Shown: positions 1 to 11,272 of the stretch, in pieces | Layout of the letters: the number at the start of each line of letters is the position of its first letter | Numbering within the stretch: position 1 is the first letter of the stretch | NCBI GenBank assembly: GCA_022695795.1 | Contig: MU404112.1 | Location: 186,001 to 250,000, forward strand | DNA from: Biscogniauxia marginata | Taxonomy: Eukaryota > Ascomycota > Sordariomycetes > Xylariales > Xylariaceae | Direction of reading: 5' to 3' | DNA: 64,000 nucleotides | Program-made: the position numbers and the translations under genes | Notes under the pieces: generated by a model | What the model saw: the letters and a program-made list of their open reading frames with translations, nothing else | What the model was told of the DNA's origin: nothing | The model's database searches: none

Positions 1-180
1 CCCATCATTGGCTAGGCTGGGAAGTCCAGGATCACCTTCAACTCTCGACCCAAAAACTGCTGCGTACCTAGCAACTTACAACCTGTAAGCCCCGGTTCTA
101 TATGATCCGTCCTCGTTGATATTGCCCTTCCTAGTCAAGTTGTCTTCCTAGGTAAACGAGCTCGTATCCAGATTTCCACC

Positions 181-3100
181 ATGGCCTCCAGCCAAAGATT
201 TCCAGTAACGTCGAGAGCATCCAGAAGTTCCAGCTCGTCTGTTCCACCGCCAACAGGACGGCCGGTCTTTTCAACCCCCGTTCCTGGACATACTCCCCAA
301 CGACCGCCGGGTTCTTCGCATGCCGGGGCACACTCGAGAAGCTTAAGTCGTGTTAGCTCCCGAAGCACCACTCTGCCTTATCCATCTTCTCCTCAGCTTC
401 CGCTCCACCCGCAAAGACACAGGCTATCCCTACGCCCACCGTCCCGACGTGCCTCATCTATCAATTCAAGCAGTCGTCCAGTAGACGATGATGGCGGTGG
501 CGACGACGACGACGAACATGACGATGGAATATCTCAAGAAGATGCCGACGCCCTGAACGAGATTATCATGGCGATTGATATGCGAGATGGAAGTCTCGGT
601 TGTGCCTACTACATCGCCCTTGATGAAACCTTGTTTCTTCTCGAGGACGTGGCCATGGCAGAGATCAGCCTTGTAGAGACGATTCTTCTCCATGCACAGC
701 CTACCACCGTGCTCATTTCAGCAAGGGCCTCAGAGGGCTTAGCTGACTGTCTTGCTAGAGGCGCTCAAGGGATCGACGGAAACCAAGGCGAGTCCTTGAC
801 CTTTGCACAAGTGACCAGGACTAATGCGAATATTAGGTGATCTACAGGGGGCTTATGTTTTGAGAAACCTCAATTCTTCGGATTTCCGTTATGAAACAGC
901 TAGAGATAGGTTATTGGGCCTTGACTTGGGAATGGCTGGCAGGCCCAGTATGTTGTATGCTTCTGTTGTTGACCAAGTTATGGTCGAAGCCGCCGACGAC
1001 TATGACAACCCTGAGGGCTCGAGACATGGTAGGCTCATGCGGTTAGGCGCTTCAATCAACCTTGAAAGTCGAGTCACTGTTAGACGCCCCCTTCGCTTTC
1101 TTGCTGTAGTTTTCTAACATGTATTAGCTCGGCTGTGCGGGTGCGGTTTTGAATGACATCCAGCGTAGAAGGACGGCCCAGTACCTCCCAAACGATCCGG
1201 ACGCGTTAGTGGCATTCCAAATCCGGTCAGTCGAGATGTTCGCTCTATTCGACTCCATGTTTGTCAATGCCGACACGTTGGTCTCTCTTCAAATTCTACA
1301 GTCTGAGTATCATCCGAATAAACACCAGAGAGGCCCAACAAACGCTGCTTCTGGTGCCAAAGAGAGCCTGTCGCTATATGGGCTCTTCCAACATTTAACC
1401 TCCACGCAGCAGGGGAGATTGAGGCTACGACAAATCTTCTTACGTCCCAGCACTAACATCAGCTTAATTCACGAAAGGCAGCAAACCATCTCGTTTTTCC
1501 TACGCCATGATAACACTGAAGCTCTCGTAAGTATGAGCAAAGATCTGAAAAAGATCAAAAACATGAAATATACACTAGGATTACTACGAAAGGGCGTGGA
1601 TCATCCAGGGAAAAGAGTCTCTGTAGCCAACAATGTCTGGGCAACACTGCAAAAATTTGCACATTACAGTCTCAAGGTCAGAGAATGCCTCCGGAGTCTC
1701 CGGAGCGCAGAAAAAGTGCCAGTGCTTAGAAAGGTATGTGCTAATACGGATCTGTCGTAGCCCTTGTCTAATACATGAAGCGTTAGGTGGTGACAGTTAT
1801 TGAGCCGCTTCAGATCTGTCGGGTTGGGGAGCTCATTAGTCAAACCATTGACTTTGAGCAATCTGTAGAGCGAGGCAGGACTGCAGTGAAACAGGGTATC
1901 GACGCCAATTTGGACGAACTGAAGCGAAGGTATGATGGCATGGAGCATTTCCTCTCGAGCGTCACTACCAAATTGAGAGGCGATGTGCCAGAATGGGCTA
2001 GAAAATATGTTCAGAACTGCATTTTCTTCCCTCAGCTGGGATATTTGACTGTCGTTTCGCTCAACCCTGAAACGGGGAAGGGCGATTATGATGGCGAGGG
2101 CCTAAATGATGTTTGGGAGCGAATGTTTGCCGCCGAAGGCCTCGTCTACTACAAGAATCGACAAATGAGGGAGCTAGATGCCCAGTTTGGAGATGCATAC
2201 TGTATGATAATTGGTAAGCACATATTATGCTTCCTAGGGCAGCCTGTTGTTGTTTATCTAATCCTAGGCAGATCGTGAGGTTGAAATCATTCACGAACTC
2301 GCCGTCAAGATCATAGAGCGAGAAGATGTCATAATCGCAACATCTGAGGCCCTTGGAGAACTGGACAGCCTACTTGCCTTAGCGATTGGCTGTGGTCAGT
2401 ACAACTGGGTTGCACCAAAAATGACAGACGAAAACTTGATACGGATTGAAGGTGGCCGACATCCCTTGCAAGAGCTTGTGGTGCCATCATTCATCGCCAA
2501 TGACTGCCATCTAGCCGGTGGATCCGGTGATCATATCGAAGAAACACTGGGCGAGTCCTTGCCAGACATCGCTCGCGACTCCGAGGAATGCCCCAGCACA
2601 TTCGTTCTAACGGGACCAAATCATTCAGGAAAGAGCGTCTATCTCAAACAAGTTGCACTGATTGTCTATCTGGCGCACATTGGTTGTTTTGTGCCTGCCG
2701 AACGAGCCTGCATAGGTATAACTGACAGGATTCTTACACGAATTGCTACACGCGAGAGCGTGGCGAGGAATGAGAGTGCATTTGCCATTGACTTGCGTCA
2801 AGTTGCCTTTGCGATGAACTTTGCAACCCGCCGGAGCCTAGTTCTCGTTGACGAGTTTGGCAAAGGAACCGACACTTTAGATGGCGTGGGTTTGATGACA
2901 GCATTGCTTGATCATTTTACTACCCTTGGTCCTGGACGACCCAAGGTCCTTGCGGCAACCCATTTTCATGAGATGTTTGAAGGCGAGTTCCTTGAAGAGA
3001 GAGAAGAGTTGGCCTTTGGACACATGGATATTCACCTAGACTACGACGCCCCGACGCTAGAGGACCAGGTCACCTACCTTTACCAACTTGTGCCAGGCCG

Positions 3101-3407
3101 GAGTATCTCTAGCTTCGGCAGTCGTTGCGCAGCGATGAATGGAATCGACCAGGCTATAGTGGAGAGAGCAGAGTCGCTCACTCTCTCGCTGGTACGCAAT
3201 GAAGATCTAGAAGTCGTCTGTTCGAAGCTATCAGATGCCGAAACACGGAAACTAGAAAATGCAGAAGCAGTTGCTCGGGCATTTCTTGAAGAAGATATCG
3301 TAGCACCACCATCGAAGTCGGAAAGCGCTGGATGGTATCTACGAATGCTTCAGAGAGTCCTGTCTGCGGGCGAATCTACGTCTGACAATACTTCAGACAT
3401 TACTTGA
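181..3407 (+). CDS. MSH5: MutS homologue 5, meiotic crossover factor
   Basis: Five exons by my reading: 181-810, 848-1078, 1128-1733, 1787-2213, 2272-3407 (1009 aa). In other eukaryotes MSH5 pairs with MSH4 to form a sliding clamp on recombination intermediates and promote crossovers; it has no mismatch-repair role. The C-terminal MutS ATPase is clear: Walker A TGPNHSGKS near residue 745, the ATRESVARNESAFAIDL stretch typical of MSH4/5, and Walker B LVLVDEFGKGTD near 825. The core lever/clamp region (about 290-680) is continuous after splicing. The first 125 residues are Ser/Pro/Arg-rich and probably disordered, followed by an Asp-rich patch (about 100-115), so the protein is longer than yeast MSH5. 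The start is the first ATG (CACCATGG context). Odd point: intron 1 must be only 37 nt (811-847) to keep frame; intron 2 uses a GTTAGA donor. The family call is firm, exon 1/2 less so. Confidence 0.93.
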
Positions 3408-4171
3408 TTGACTACCTAGGTAGCTTTAGATTGACTACAGCAAGGTTGTGTTTGATTTATAACTAACACTGGAGGGTGGAGGTAGAATATAATACTTGCA
3501 TTATGCGTTCCGTTTACGAAGAATGCTGCGCCCTCTCGAGCTACTCCTGCTTTCTATACCTTGAGCATCGAATCGGATAACGAATTTAAGGGGCCGACGC
3601 TATACTAAGATTTCAAGTCCACGCGCTACATAGATAGCTCTTACTGATCATATACAGATAATAGTGTGGTTTCCTTTAGGTATTATAGCAGCTATTTTGT
3701 AACAGCAGCTGCAAGTAACACTATATACACGGGGATAATTCTGTATTATTAAACCACGAAACTCCTACATCTGCCCGCCCATATCGTCTGTATTTCCCCT
3801 GACCGTGACCCCCTTTACTCTCTCTCTCTCTCGCATCATCTCGCCTTCGGCAGGTCATCGGATCATTCGCCCGGCTGGGGATAATTGCCTTAATTCCTTC
3901 GTTCTTCTTTTACCCTTCCCTCTATTCCCCGCCCCCTTCACCACTCATATTATATAGGATATGCTCCCCATTTCATTCCCCTTTTTCCGTCTATAAAAAT
4001 TATAAAAATAAAAATAAAGATCTTCGAGGTGAGACCATATTTTTATTGAACCCGGGGGGTTTTCTTTATCCCCTATTTTACCCTTTCGTTTTTTTCTTTA
4101 TCCCCTTCCATTTTTTATATCCCTTTTCCTTTTTCTCTTCCCTCTTCTTTAGCATCTCTAATTCTGCATAC
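3408..4171. other. Intergenic, convergent 3' ends of MSH5 and CFEM gene
   Basis: No gene seen. Holds the 3' flank of MSH5, with the short palindromic motif CTACCTAGGTAG at 3411-3422, then a pyrimidine-rich stretch (about 3810-4150) that, on the minus strand, forms the 3' UTR of the CFEM gene. Confidence 0.6.
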
Positions 4172-5182
4172 CTACCACCCAAACGCGAGCGCCGCGCCGA
4201 AGGCGAGCACGGCGCCCAGCAGCGAAGCGCGGCCCTGGGCCGCGGCGCCCGAGTCGGGATCGTCGGACTGGCCGTCGTTATCGTCGTCGGAGCTTGATGA
4301 CGATGACGACGACGACGACGAGGAGTCGCTGTTGCTGCTGGGGGAAGAGGAGGTGGAGCTGCCGTTGCCGGTGGTGGTGGTTTGGGGCGGCCCGCCGATG
4401 GTCGAGCCCCCCGCGGTCGCGGGCGCGGTCGCTATTATGAGGGACTCGTCGGAGCCGCCGCCGGCGGTGCGCGTGGGCGACCCCGTGGCGATGATCAGAC
4501 TTGCCATGGCGGAGCCCGAGGGCGCGGCGGATCCGGTGAGCAGGTCGAGGAGATCGCCCCCGGATGCGGATGTCTGGGGGGAGGGGCCGGGGGTCTCGGT
4601 CGGGATGATGAGCGTTGGTAGGCCGAGGGTGTAGGTCTCCTTTGCGGGCGGGCTGGGCGATGTCTTGGGTGGTGGCGAGTCTGTGTCTGAGTCTGAATCC
4701 GGTGTGGGCTCCGGCTCCGGCTCCGATTCCGGTTTTGATTCTGGTTCTGGTTCTGGTTCCGGGTCTGAAATCGCTTTTGAGTTGGTGTTGGTATTGGTGT
4801 TCGGGCTCGGGGGGCTCGGCAGCGAGTCTGATTCTGATTCTGAGTCTGAGTCTGATTCGTCGGGGCCACCCATAGTGTTCATGATGGAGGCAGGAGAAAG
4901 GCTGCAGAGGGGCCCCAGCGCGCGGTTCAAATCGACGTCTTTCTCGCACGTCTGGCTGATGCATCCCATGGTGCCCGACAGGGGACCGGCCTCGGCCTCT
5001 CTGCAGATACAGCCCAGATCGAGCGTCGCGCAGCCCGACTGGCGCAGGCAGTTATGGACGCAACCCGGGATCGCGAGGCCGTCTCGCTTATTACTCTCCG
5101 CCTGTGCCTGTGCATGTGCCTGCTGGAAGACCGACCCGAGCAGGGTGGCGCATAGTAGGTATTGCTGTCGCCGAGACGACAT
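4172..5182 (-). CDS. CFEM-domain GPI-anchored cell-surface protein
   Basis: Single exon, 336 aa. A signal peptide (residues 1-24, ending AHA) is followed by a CFEM domain (about 38-95) with all eight expected cysteines in the CFEM order (IPGC, NC, GC, GCIC, GC, TC, LC). CFEM proteins sit on the wall or plasma membrane; some bind haem, others act in adhesion or as effectors. After the domain come long low-complexity tracts: Ser-Asp/Ser-Glu dipeptides (about 110-122), Glu-Pro/Asp repeats (about 140-172), a Ser/Thr/Pro linker and a poly-Ser run passing into poly-Asp (about 285-305). The last 25 residues are small and hydrophobic (LLGAVLAFGAALAF), as for a GPI attachment signal. The repeats create sizeable open frames on the other strand that are not genes. 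Ligand and role cannot be told from sequence. Confidence 0.93.
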   Translation of the reverse strand: MSSRRQQYLLCATLLGSVFQQAHAQAQAESNKRDGLAIPGCVHNCLRQSGCATLDLGCICREAEAGPLSGTMGCISQTCEKDVDLNRALGPLCSLSPASIMNTMGGPDESDSDSESESDSLPSPPSPNTNTNTNSKAISDPEPEPEPESKPESEPEPEPTPDSDSDTDSPPPKTSPSPPAKETYTLGLPTLIIPTETPGPSPQTSASGGDLLDLLTGSAAPSGSAMASLIIATGSPTRTAGGGSDESLIIATAPATAGGSTIGGPPQTTTTGNGSSTSSSPSSNSDSSSSSSSSSSSSDDDNDGQSDDPDSGAAAQGRASLLGAVLAFGAALAFGW

Positions 5183-7943
5183 TATGAACGACTAGCTGGA
5201 AAGAAATAACGAGAGAGAGGTTGTTACCGATTCTGAGACTCAGTATTATCAAGAAAAGGAGTGTCAAGGTAGGCAAATCCAGAACGATCATGAAAAGGGG
5301 GTGTTTTGACTTCACAGGGTGATGTCGATGTTATGGAACGAAAGAGAGAGAGAAAAAGAGAAAAGATTGGGTATGCTGAATATGTTTTTCAAATGATGGG
5401 TAGCAGCATTGCCCTTCATCAACATATTATATATTTATATATGTATGTCCATAAAAGGGAATATAATTCACAACACAATTTTGGTTGTGTTTAGTTACCC
5501 AACGGGTTTTGCCACGACGGGGGAGCCACTCACTCACTCACTGCCCCCCCCCCCCCGGACATTTTCATTATTTTCGTGTTGAGCACAAAAGAGAAACATC
5601 TGAAACATCGTGAACCGGGGTTCTTCTTCTCTTTTCCCATCGAAAACGAACCGGATTGTAGCTAATTTCTTCCACAATGAGTGGCTCATTGGGGGGAGGC
5701 AGCTCTTGGTCTGTCTTCGTGATGATCTCTGGAGCCCATCCCAGCCGCTACCACGCGAACATAACGTCATAAGAACCCGCCGCCCTCTCGAGGGAGGGCT
5801 CTGCTCTGATTTGATTGCCGGGGGGGGACAGCCCAGGCAAAAGCGGAGAAAGGGCGCCTCATTACCCATTTCAGGGCGAGATGGGCAGAAAACGAGACCC
5901 AGCTGAGGTCTTGGGGGCAGGAACCCGCGGATTATCATCATTTCTCTAAAAGAGACCAGGCCATCATCATCAATCGTCCACCCCCTCAATCCATCCAGAG
6001 GGAGGGGCTGCTGCGTCGGCCAAAGAAAAATAATGGCATGTCCAACGTTTCGTCAGAGGGCTGCCACATTCTTGTGTTCAAGCGGTGTTGAAAGACGCAT
6101 AGGTAGACGACGACGACGCTGAACGTAAGGGCCCCTAAAGAGGGCGCCTGCGTGAGTGAGGCCTCGACCACGGGGCGTGTGTAAATACATGGAACTCGGG
6201 CCACCTCGAAGCTCATTGGACTGTGATGATTGTCTCTGCTGCTGCGGCGGCGGCGGAGGCGGAGGCAGCGATGATGATGATCGCCATGGCTCGTTTTCGG
6301 AAAGGAGCTGCTGCTGGGCTCTCGTGAGTTTGGTATTAGGTAGCGGGGCCCAGCAAGTGACGTAGCGGATAGGACGGGTTTCTATTCGTGCGAGTGCACG
6401 GCTACGAACGGAGGGCCAGGTCCTGCTTGTTCCCGAACCCGCGCGAGCCCTGATCAATCATTCGTCGGCGAAAGTTTGGATCTCCCCGGGCGTGGGTAGT
6501 TACCTACATAGGGAGGTAGATCTGGAGGCTTAGTAGGTAGGTAGTCCATGGTAAAATATTGTTTATATATATATATACAGGTACGTAAGGGCGAGAGCAC
6601 GCACGAGGACTTCTAGGAAAGCCTCTCATGGGTGATTTTTGCTACCTGCCTGCCTTCTACTAGGTAGGTATATAGATAGACAAGGGAAAGGAAAGGGGAC
6701 GAGGAAGATGAGTTTGCCCACCAAACACGAGGATCTGTGCTGCAGAGCGGCTAAGCCCGGATACCCACCTTGTTGTGATCGGGATAGATAGAAATCGACG
6801 AGCCTTCTTCATCTGCCGCGATCAAACTCGACCTCCTACGCAACATAATCATCATTATCATCACAGATGGCTCATGATGTCGTCCCGGAAAAGAAAAGAA
6901 GAAGAAGAGAGAGAGAGAGAGAGAGGAAGGGTACCTACTAGCTCAGGTAACAGCAGTTCGATGATAGAGGGGAATGTGATTGATTAGTAACTCAAGTAGG
7001 TTTGGTCGAGTCGCACGTGTGCGATTGTTGAAAGCCTCGAACGGTGATGAATCTATGGTTTCGAATCCTTCTCGAGTATTGCGAATTAAGTTTGCCCTGC
7101 AATCGTGGAATGGCGGGTACATGCGCTCTCTCTCTATAGCCGTGAGTCGCTAAAAGCCGACCAGAGTTATACACACTCACATGTTGTTGGTCTTGTCGAC
7201 GAACAATATGTGTATATGGGTTTTCACCTTGTACACATTGTCACTGCCTCATAATCAGCCTATGTATGCAAGGCGTATAAGGAGGATTGGCGCTACCGTC
7301 CCGTTTCTGAGCTGGGTAGACCATGCGTGCAGAGAGAAGAAAGAGAGAGAGATAGAGAGAGGCTTGAGCAAGGTTGCGGTTGCGTGCAGGTCGCAGCTTA
7401 ACAGGGGGAGACCTTAGGTGCCAACGCCTCAATCAGTCAACTTATTGGAGTTGTATACTAAACCCTACCTAACAACTGGGGAGGAGAAAACAACATGAAG
7501 CAGATAGTTAACGTACTCCAACGTTGAAACCCCGTGGGTCTTCCCGTTCACTAACACATCCTTCGCTAAACCCCATCTGATAGGCTGGCTGTATCTAGCC
7601 GCGAGACTGTGTGGGTTGTGGTTGTGGTTGTGTCGCCCTGCCGCAACACACCCCTGCAGCATGTGAGCTCTATAATTATCAGGTGTTGTTGCATTTTGGG
7701 GGGGCTGGAAGCTGAAAATGGTCACCAGAGCCTGCAGTTTCGCGCGTTGAGAGCCTCGTCGTTGTTGCGCGAACCTCGCTTACGATTTCTTTATTTTTTT
7801 TCTTGAATTTCTTTTCTCTTGAATATATTTCTGTCATATATATTCTATCTATCCCATATCTAGGATAATGCCTTGTTTTCTATAACTCGTCCTAAATCAT
7901 TAATTGCTATTAAATAGTGAGAGATAGAGAGAGAGAGAGAGAG
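5183..7943. other. Long divergent intergenic region with simple repeats
   Basis: 2.8 kb between the start of the CFEM gene (-) and the start of the CorA-like gene (+), so it holds both promoters. I see no convincing exon. It is rich in simple sequence: a run of 13 C at 5544-5556, GGC/GAT triplets around 6243-6280, and GA dinucleotides at about 6907-6926. The open frames here are low-complexity and have no family signature. Confidence 0.55.
7917..7943 (+). repeat. GA-dinucleotide tract abutting a start codon
   Basis: An almost pure GA repeat ends directly at the ATG of the CorA-like gene at 7944, so it forms the last bases of the 5' UTR. It is open in frame with the gene, but the only upstream start in that frame would be GTG, so I keep the ATG. 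Confidence 0.8.
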
Positions 7944-10049
7944 ATGACGTCCCCCGCACAACCGGATGCCCCCGGAGGTCTCACACTCGCAGCCTTGTTT
8001 GAAGACTTCGATCTCCCCGAGGTCTTCCAGAAAGCCCAGTCTCGCGCGACGAGTAAAAATAGTAAGAACTTCGTAGTCGAGTTCGGCTCCGATCACGCGC
8101 GCATTGCCTTTGACCTTGGCGCCGAGAACTTCCAGGAACTCCTCAGCGAAGAGCGGCATGTCGCAAATTACCCTATTCGATGGATGTACGTAAATGAGTC
8201 GCCCAGCGGTCAACCGCCTGCAACCTTTCATGCTGATGGAATGTGTGTTTAGCAACATATGGGACCCCAATGTGCAGAAGGAATTACTTATTGCTGTCGG
8301 GGATAAATATGATTTCTCAGAAAGACTGGTTGGTCTGATGATGACCAGTACTAAACCCCAACATGAGGAACGCAAGCGCAACAGGACTGGACACCTCAGG
8401 CATCGTCGCTCCGCCAAGGACTTGGAGAAGGGCGATGGTGAGGATAGCAATATACCGCTGGAGACTATTCCCAACACACCTACCACCGCGGCTGATCCAC
8501 AGCCAGCGGTTGATGACGATAGTATGAACTTGTATCTTCAAGTTAAGAATACCGTCAATTATTTTTCGACAGATCACACTCGGAAAGGTACGCATGATAC
8601 ACTGTTTTATGTGTAATATATATCACTGACACAGCCGAAAAGCCCTGTGCATTGGGGCTCATTGGCTTCATAAAAGACCAGGACGAGACAATGAACCTGA
8701 GCGCAAAAGTATAACGCCGCCGAGACACTGGCAGTGGCTGACATTGTGCAATGATCGTACGCTATGCACCGAACCTCTCGAGATTAAGGAAGACAAATGT
8801 TAATCTGCCAGCCAGACACTGTACTGTCCATCCACGAGGAGCCCTCGTTCGAGCCGACGCCAGCGGGAGAGGATGAGCAGGCGTGGCGAGAGGAGGAGCT
8901 AAAGAACATTAGGTCGAATACCCTCAATGTCCTTCTGCAGCTATCGAAACAGGGTTTCGATCTTAAGAAGAAGAAACCATTGTCTCTAAATTCGGTGCGG
9001 CGGCCACTGAGCAAGTGGGTTTCTGACAGGCCAGATCTTAATCGGCACGAGACAGGAATGTCCTTTGCAAGCAACGGGGAGCCAGTTGGCCTCGCTGACG
9101 AAGGGACGAGCAACCTCTTCTATTACCTGTTCGAAGACTACGAGGCAGCAGGCCCCTTCAAGATTGCAGAGCGGAAACTGGAAGAAATGGTAAGTTTCGC
9201 CTATTCCAGGTTATTGTGTGAAGGGTTAGTTGCTAACTTCCTGTCAGACCCATAAGGTCCTTGAAAGCGCAGTAAGTGAATTACGCTCCTCGGCGTGTAG
9301 GAGGACTATCGAATTTTTATTTATTGATTTACTTACCTTCGATAGCGCCCGAAAGTGTCGAGCAAGAGCACGGATGTCATCCCGACGCTACACTATCTGA
9401 GCAAAGACCTCCGAGAACTGAAGCACCTGTTTGAGAACTACAGGAACCTCGTGGGCAAGATCATGGCGTCTGGGAAACCCGAGGCGGTGCTGAACAGCTA
9501 CCCGAACGCATACCGCAAAGTCTCACTGACGAATTCGGCCATGAGTCGCTTCGAGAGGCTCGGCGACCGACTACAGTTCCTCATGTTGAACACCATCGAG
9601 GGGTACCTGGAAGAGATCAATGCCCTTTCGTCGACGGTAAGACATATGATTTCTCTGCCCGCGATGCTTTAGGTGTTCTGTGCTGACGGACATTCCTTTC
9701 TGTCAAGTACTTCAACTTGACGCAGCAGAAAGACTCTGCAGCTACGGCCAGGCTGACTCGGAGTGCGACGCTGCTGGCCAAGCTCAGCGTCTTCTTCCTG
9801 CCGATCAGCTTCATGACCAGCTACTTCTCGGTGCAGATCGAGGATCTGTATGCGACGTGGAAGGGAACGGACTACTGGTATTCCTTCGCCGTCATAGCGA
9901 GCGTGTCTTTCGTGTCCCTGTTCTTCTTCAGCCGGCTGCTCATGTTCTGCAGCGACATCATGGACGACTGGGCCGTCCAGATAGGACGCTGGTTCCGCAG
10001 ACTTGGTCAGGTCGCAGGTCTGAACTTTCGTGATTATGATGCATCGTGA
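7944..10049 (+). CDS. CorA-like (2-TM) membrane transporter, fungal subfamily
   Basis: Seven exons: 7944-8185, 8253-8587, 8643-8756, 8816-9189, 9248-9271, 9346-9636, 9708-10049 (573 aa). Every junction restores a continuous protein, e.g. RWINIWDPN, HTRKALCIGAHWL, LCNDHTVLSIHEE, THKVLESARPKVSS. The long soluble N-terminal part and helical stalk precede two C-terminal TM helices (about 482-502 and 517-540), the CorA/ZntB architecture of Mg2+ and other divalent-cation channels. The usual GMN signature after TM1 is absent; the place reads SYFSVQI, so ion choice cannot be inherited from CorA by name. Exon 5 is only 24 nt (THKVLESA). The 5' UTR ends in a GA repeat. The family is secure from topology and the WQWLTLCND and HYLSKDLRELK blocks; transport activity is inferred. 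Confidence 0.87.
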
Positions 10050-11272
10050 GAGCGAGAAAGAACAGTCTTGTCAATCGAGCAGGAGACAAGACGGGAGAGA
10101 CTAGATATCGTAGCTTATCGCATGCTTGGGAAGGTTGATTACAACTGCATGTTTGGAGAATTGGGCATTGATGATTGATGTACAACAAGTCGATATGTAG
10201 GTAGGAGGTAGGTATGAATTATTTGGACTCATCGGTTAGCGAGCTTAATGATGTTTGAATACCCGCCTTTCCTCGTCTGACTGACCTGACTTCCCTGAAT
10301 TACAATTTAAGCAACACCAAAGACGCTGCAAGTCTCACGGGCTGGGATCAACCCTGCCAGCCGGGGCTCACTAGAGCGAGAGGGGTTTAAGCTAAGCAAC
10401 ACCCTTTTTTCTTTCCCTTTCCCGTTTTTCTTTTTCTTGCCTGTTGAATATTACGTACATGCCTACCTACTTATGTGCATACGATGTACCTATGTACCTA
10501 GTATGATTTCACATGCCTCTTCGTCAGCTGCACGTAATTCCTCAGGTTGCTCCTGCTCATCATCTTTCGAGTGGCCTGAGTCATGCGGAGTATTTAGTCT
10601 ACGTACACCAGAATGAGCGCCAGACAAGCCACCTGACTTAGGTAACTAACAACGTACTGTACTTGGCCAACCTAGCTAACTAATGTTAGCATTCATATGT
10701 ACCTACCTCATGTAACTACACTAGATTCAGGGCAATCTGCAGCCTTAACCCCCCTGGTTCTGCTCTGCCCCTGCGCTTGCCGTCGGCCGCCCACCGTTAC
10801 ACCGTTGATCCTTACTCTTCAGGGGGTGCCCCCCTCCAACAATTGGCGCTTGCTGCTTGTGTTCTGCTGGCCGAGCAGATGACGTTCCCTCTGTCCTTCT
10901 GCAACAAACAAGTCTTGTTGTATAAAAAAACCATTCGAGAAGGTGTGGTTAAATATATACGGCGTCTCTTCCAACTTTGATAGAATTCCTCCTGTATCAC
11001 ACACTCTCATACACACATATACACAGTTGCTTTTGGGTTCTTCACGTCTTGTTTTCTTTAATAGACAATTCCGCTACGACGTTATAGACGCACCCGTATA
11101 ATTTCTTCAGATACCCACTCGCTTGGCGGTGAATAGGACCCCCTGGCACTATTTAGTCGACTATCAAATGCCATCAACCATCAAATTTCGTTACCTGTCC
11201 TCGTGATTCTTCAATTGACTTCATAAATCCCGCCTGTGCTGCAGGAAAAGGACGCTGAAACTCTGGTCAACC
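10050..11272. other. Intergenic
   Basis: No gene seen. Contains scattered TACCTA/TAGGTA motifs (10198-10215, about 10463-10500), a T/C-rich stretch at 10405-10440 and ordinary promoter sequence before the kinase gene. Confidence 0.5.

Noticed and set aside
2061..2294. Minus-strand frames inside MSH5
   Set aside because: Shadows of the MSH5 exons; no domain.
4278..4964. Long minus-strand and plus-strand frames inside the CFEM gene
   Set aside because: They arise from the simple repeats; only the frame with signal peptide, eight cysteines and GPI tail is protein-like.
5534..6457. Minus-strand frames of 151 and 134 codons upstream of the CFEM gene
   Set aside because: Low-complexity sequence (poly-Gly, poly-Pro, Gln runs) without splice-supported continuation or family likeness.
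8635..8756. Apparent frameshift in exon 3 of the CorA-like gene
   Set aside because: With acceptor CACAG (8634) the frame stops at 8712, but using the next AG at 8642 gives TRKALCIGAHWLHKRP and an open frame, so no frameshift is needed.
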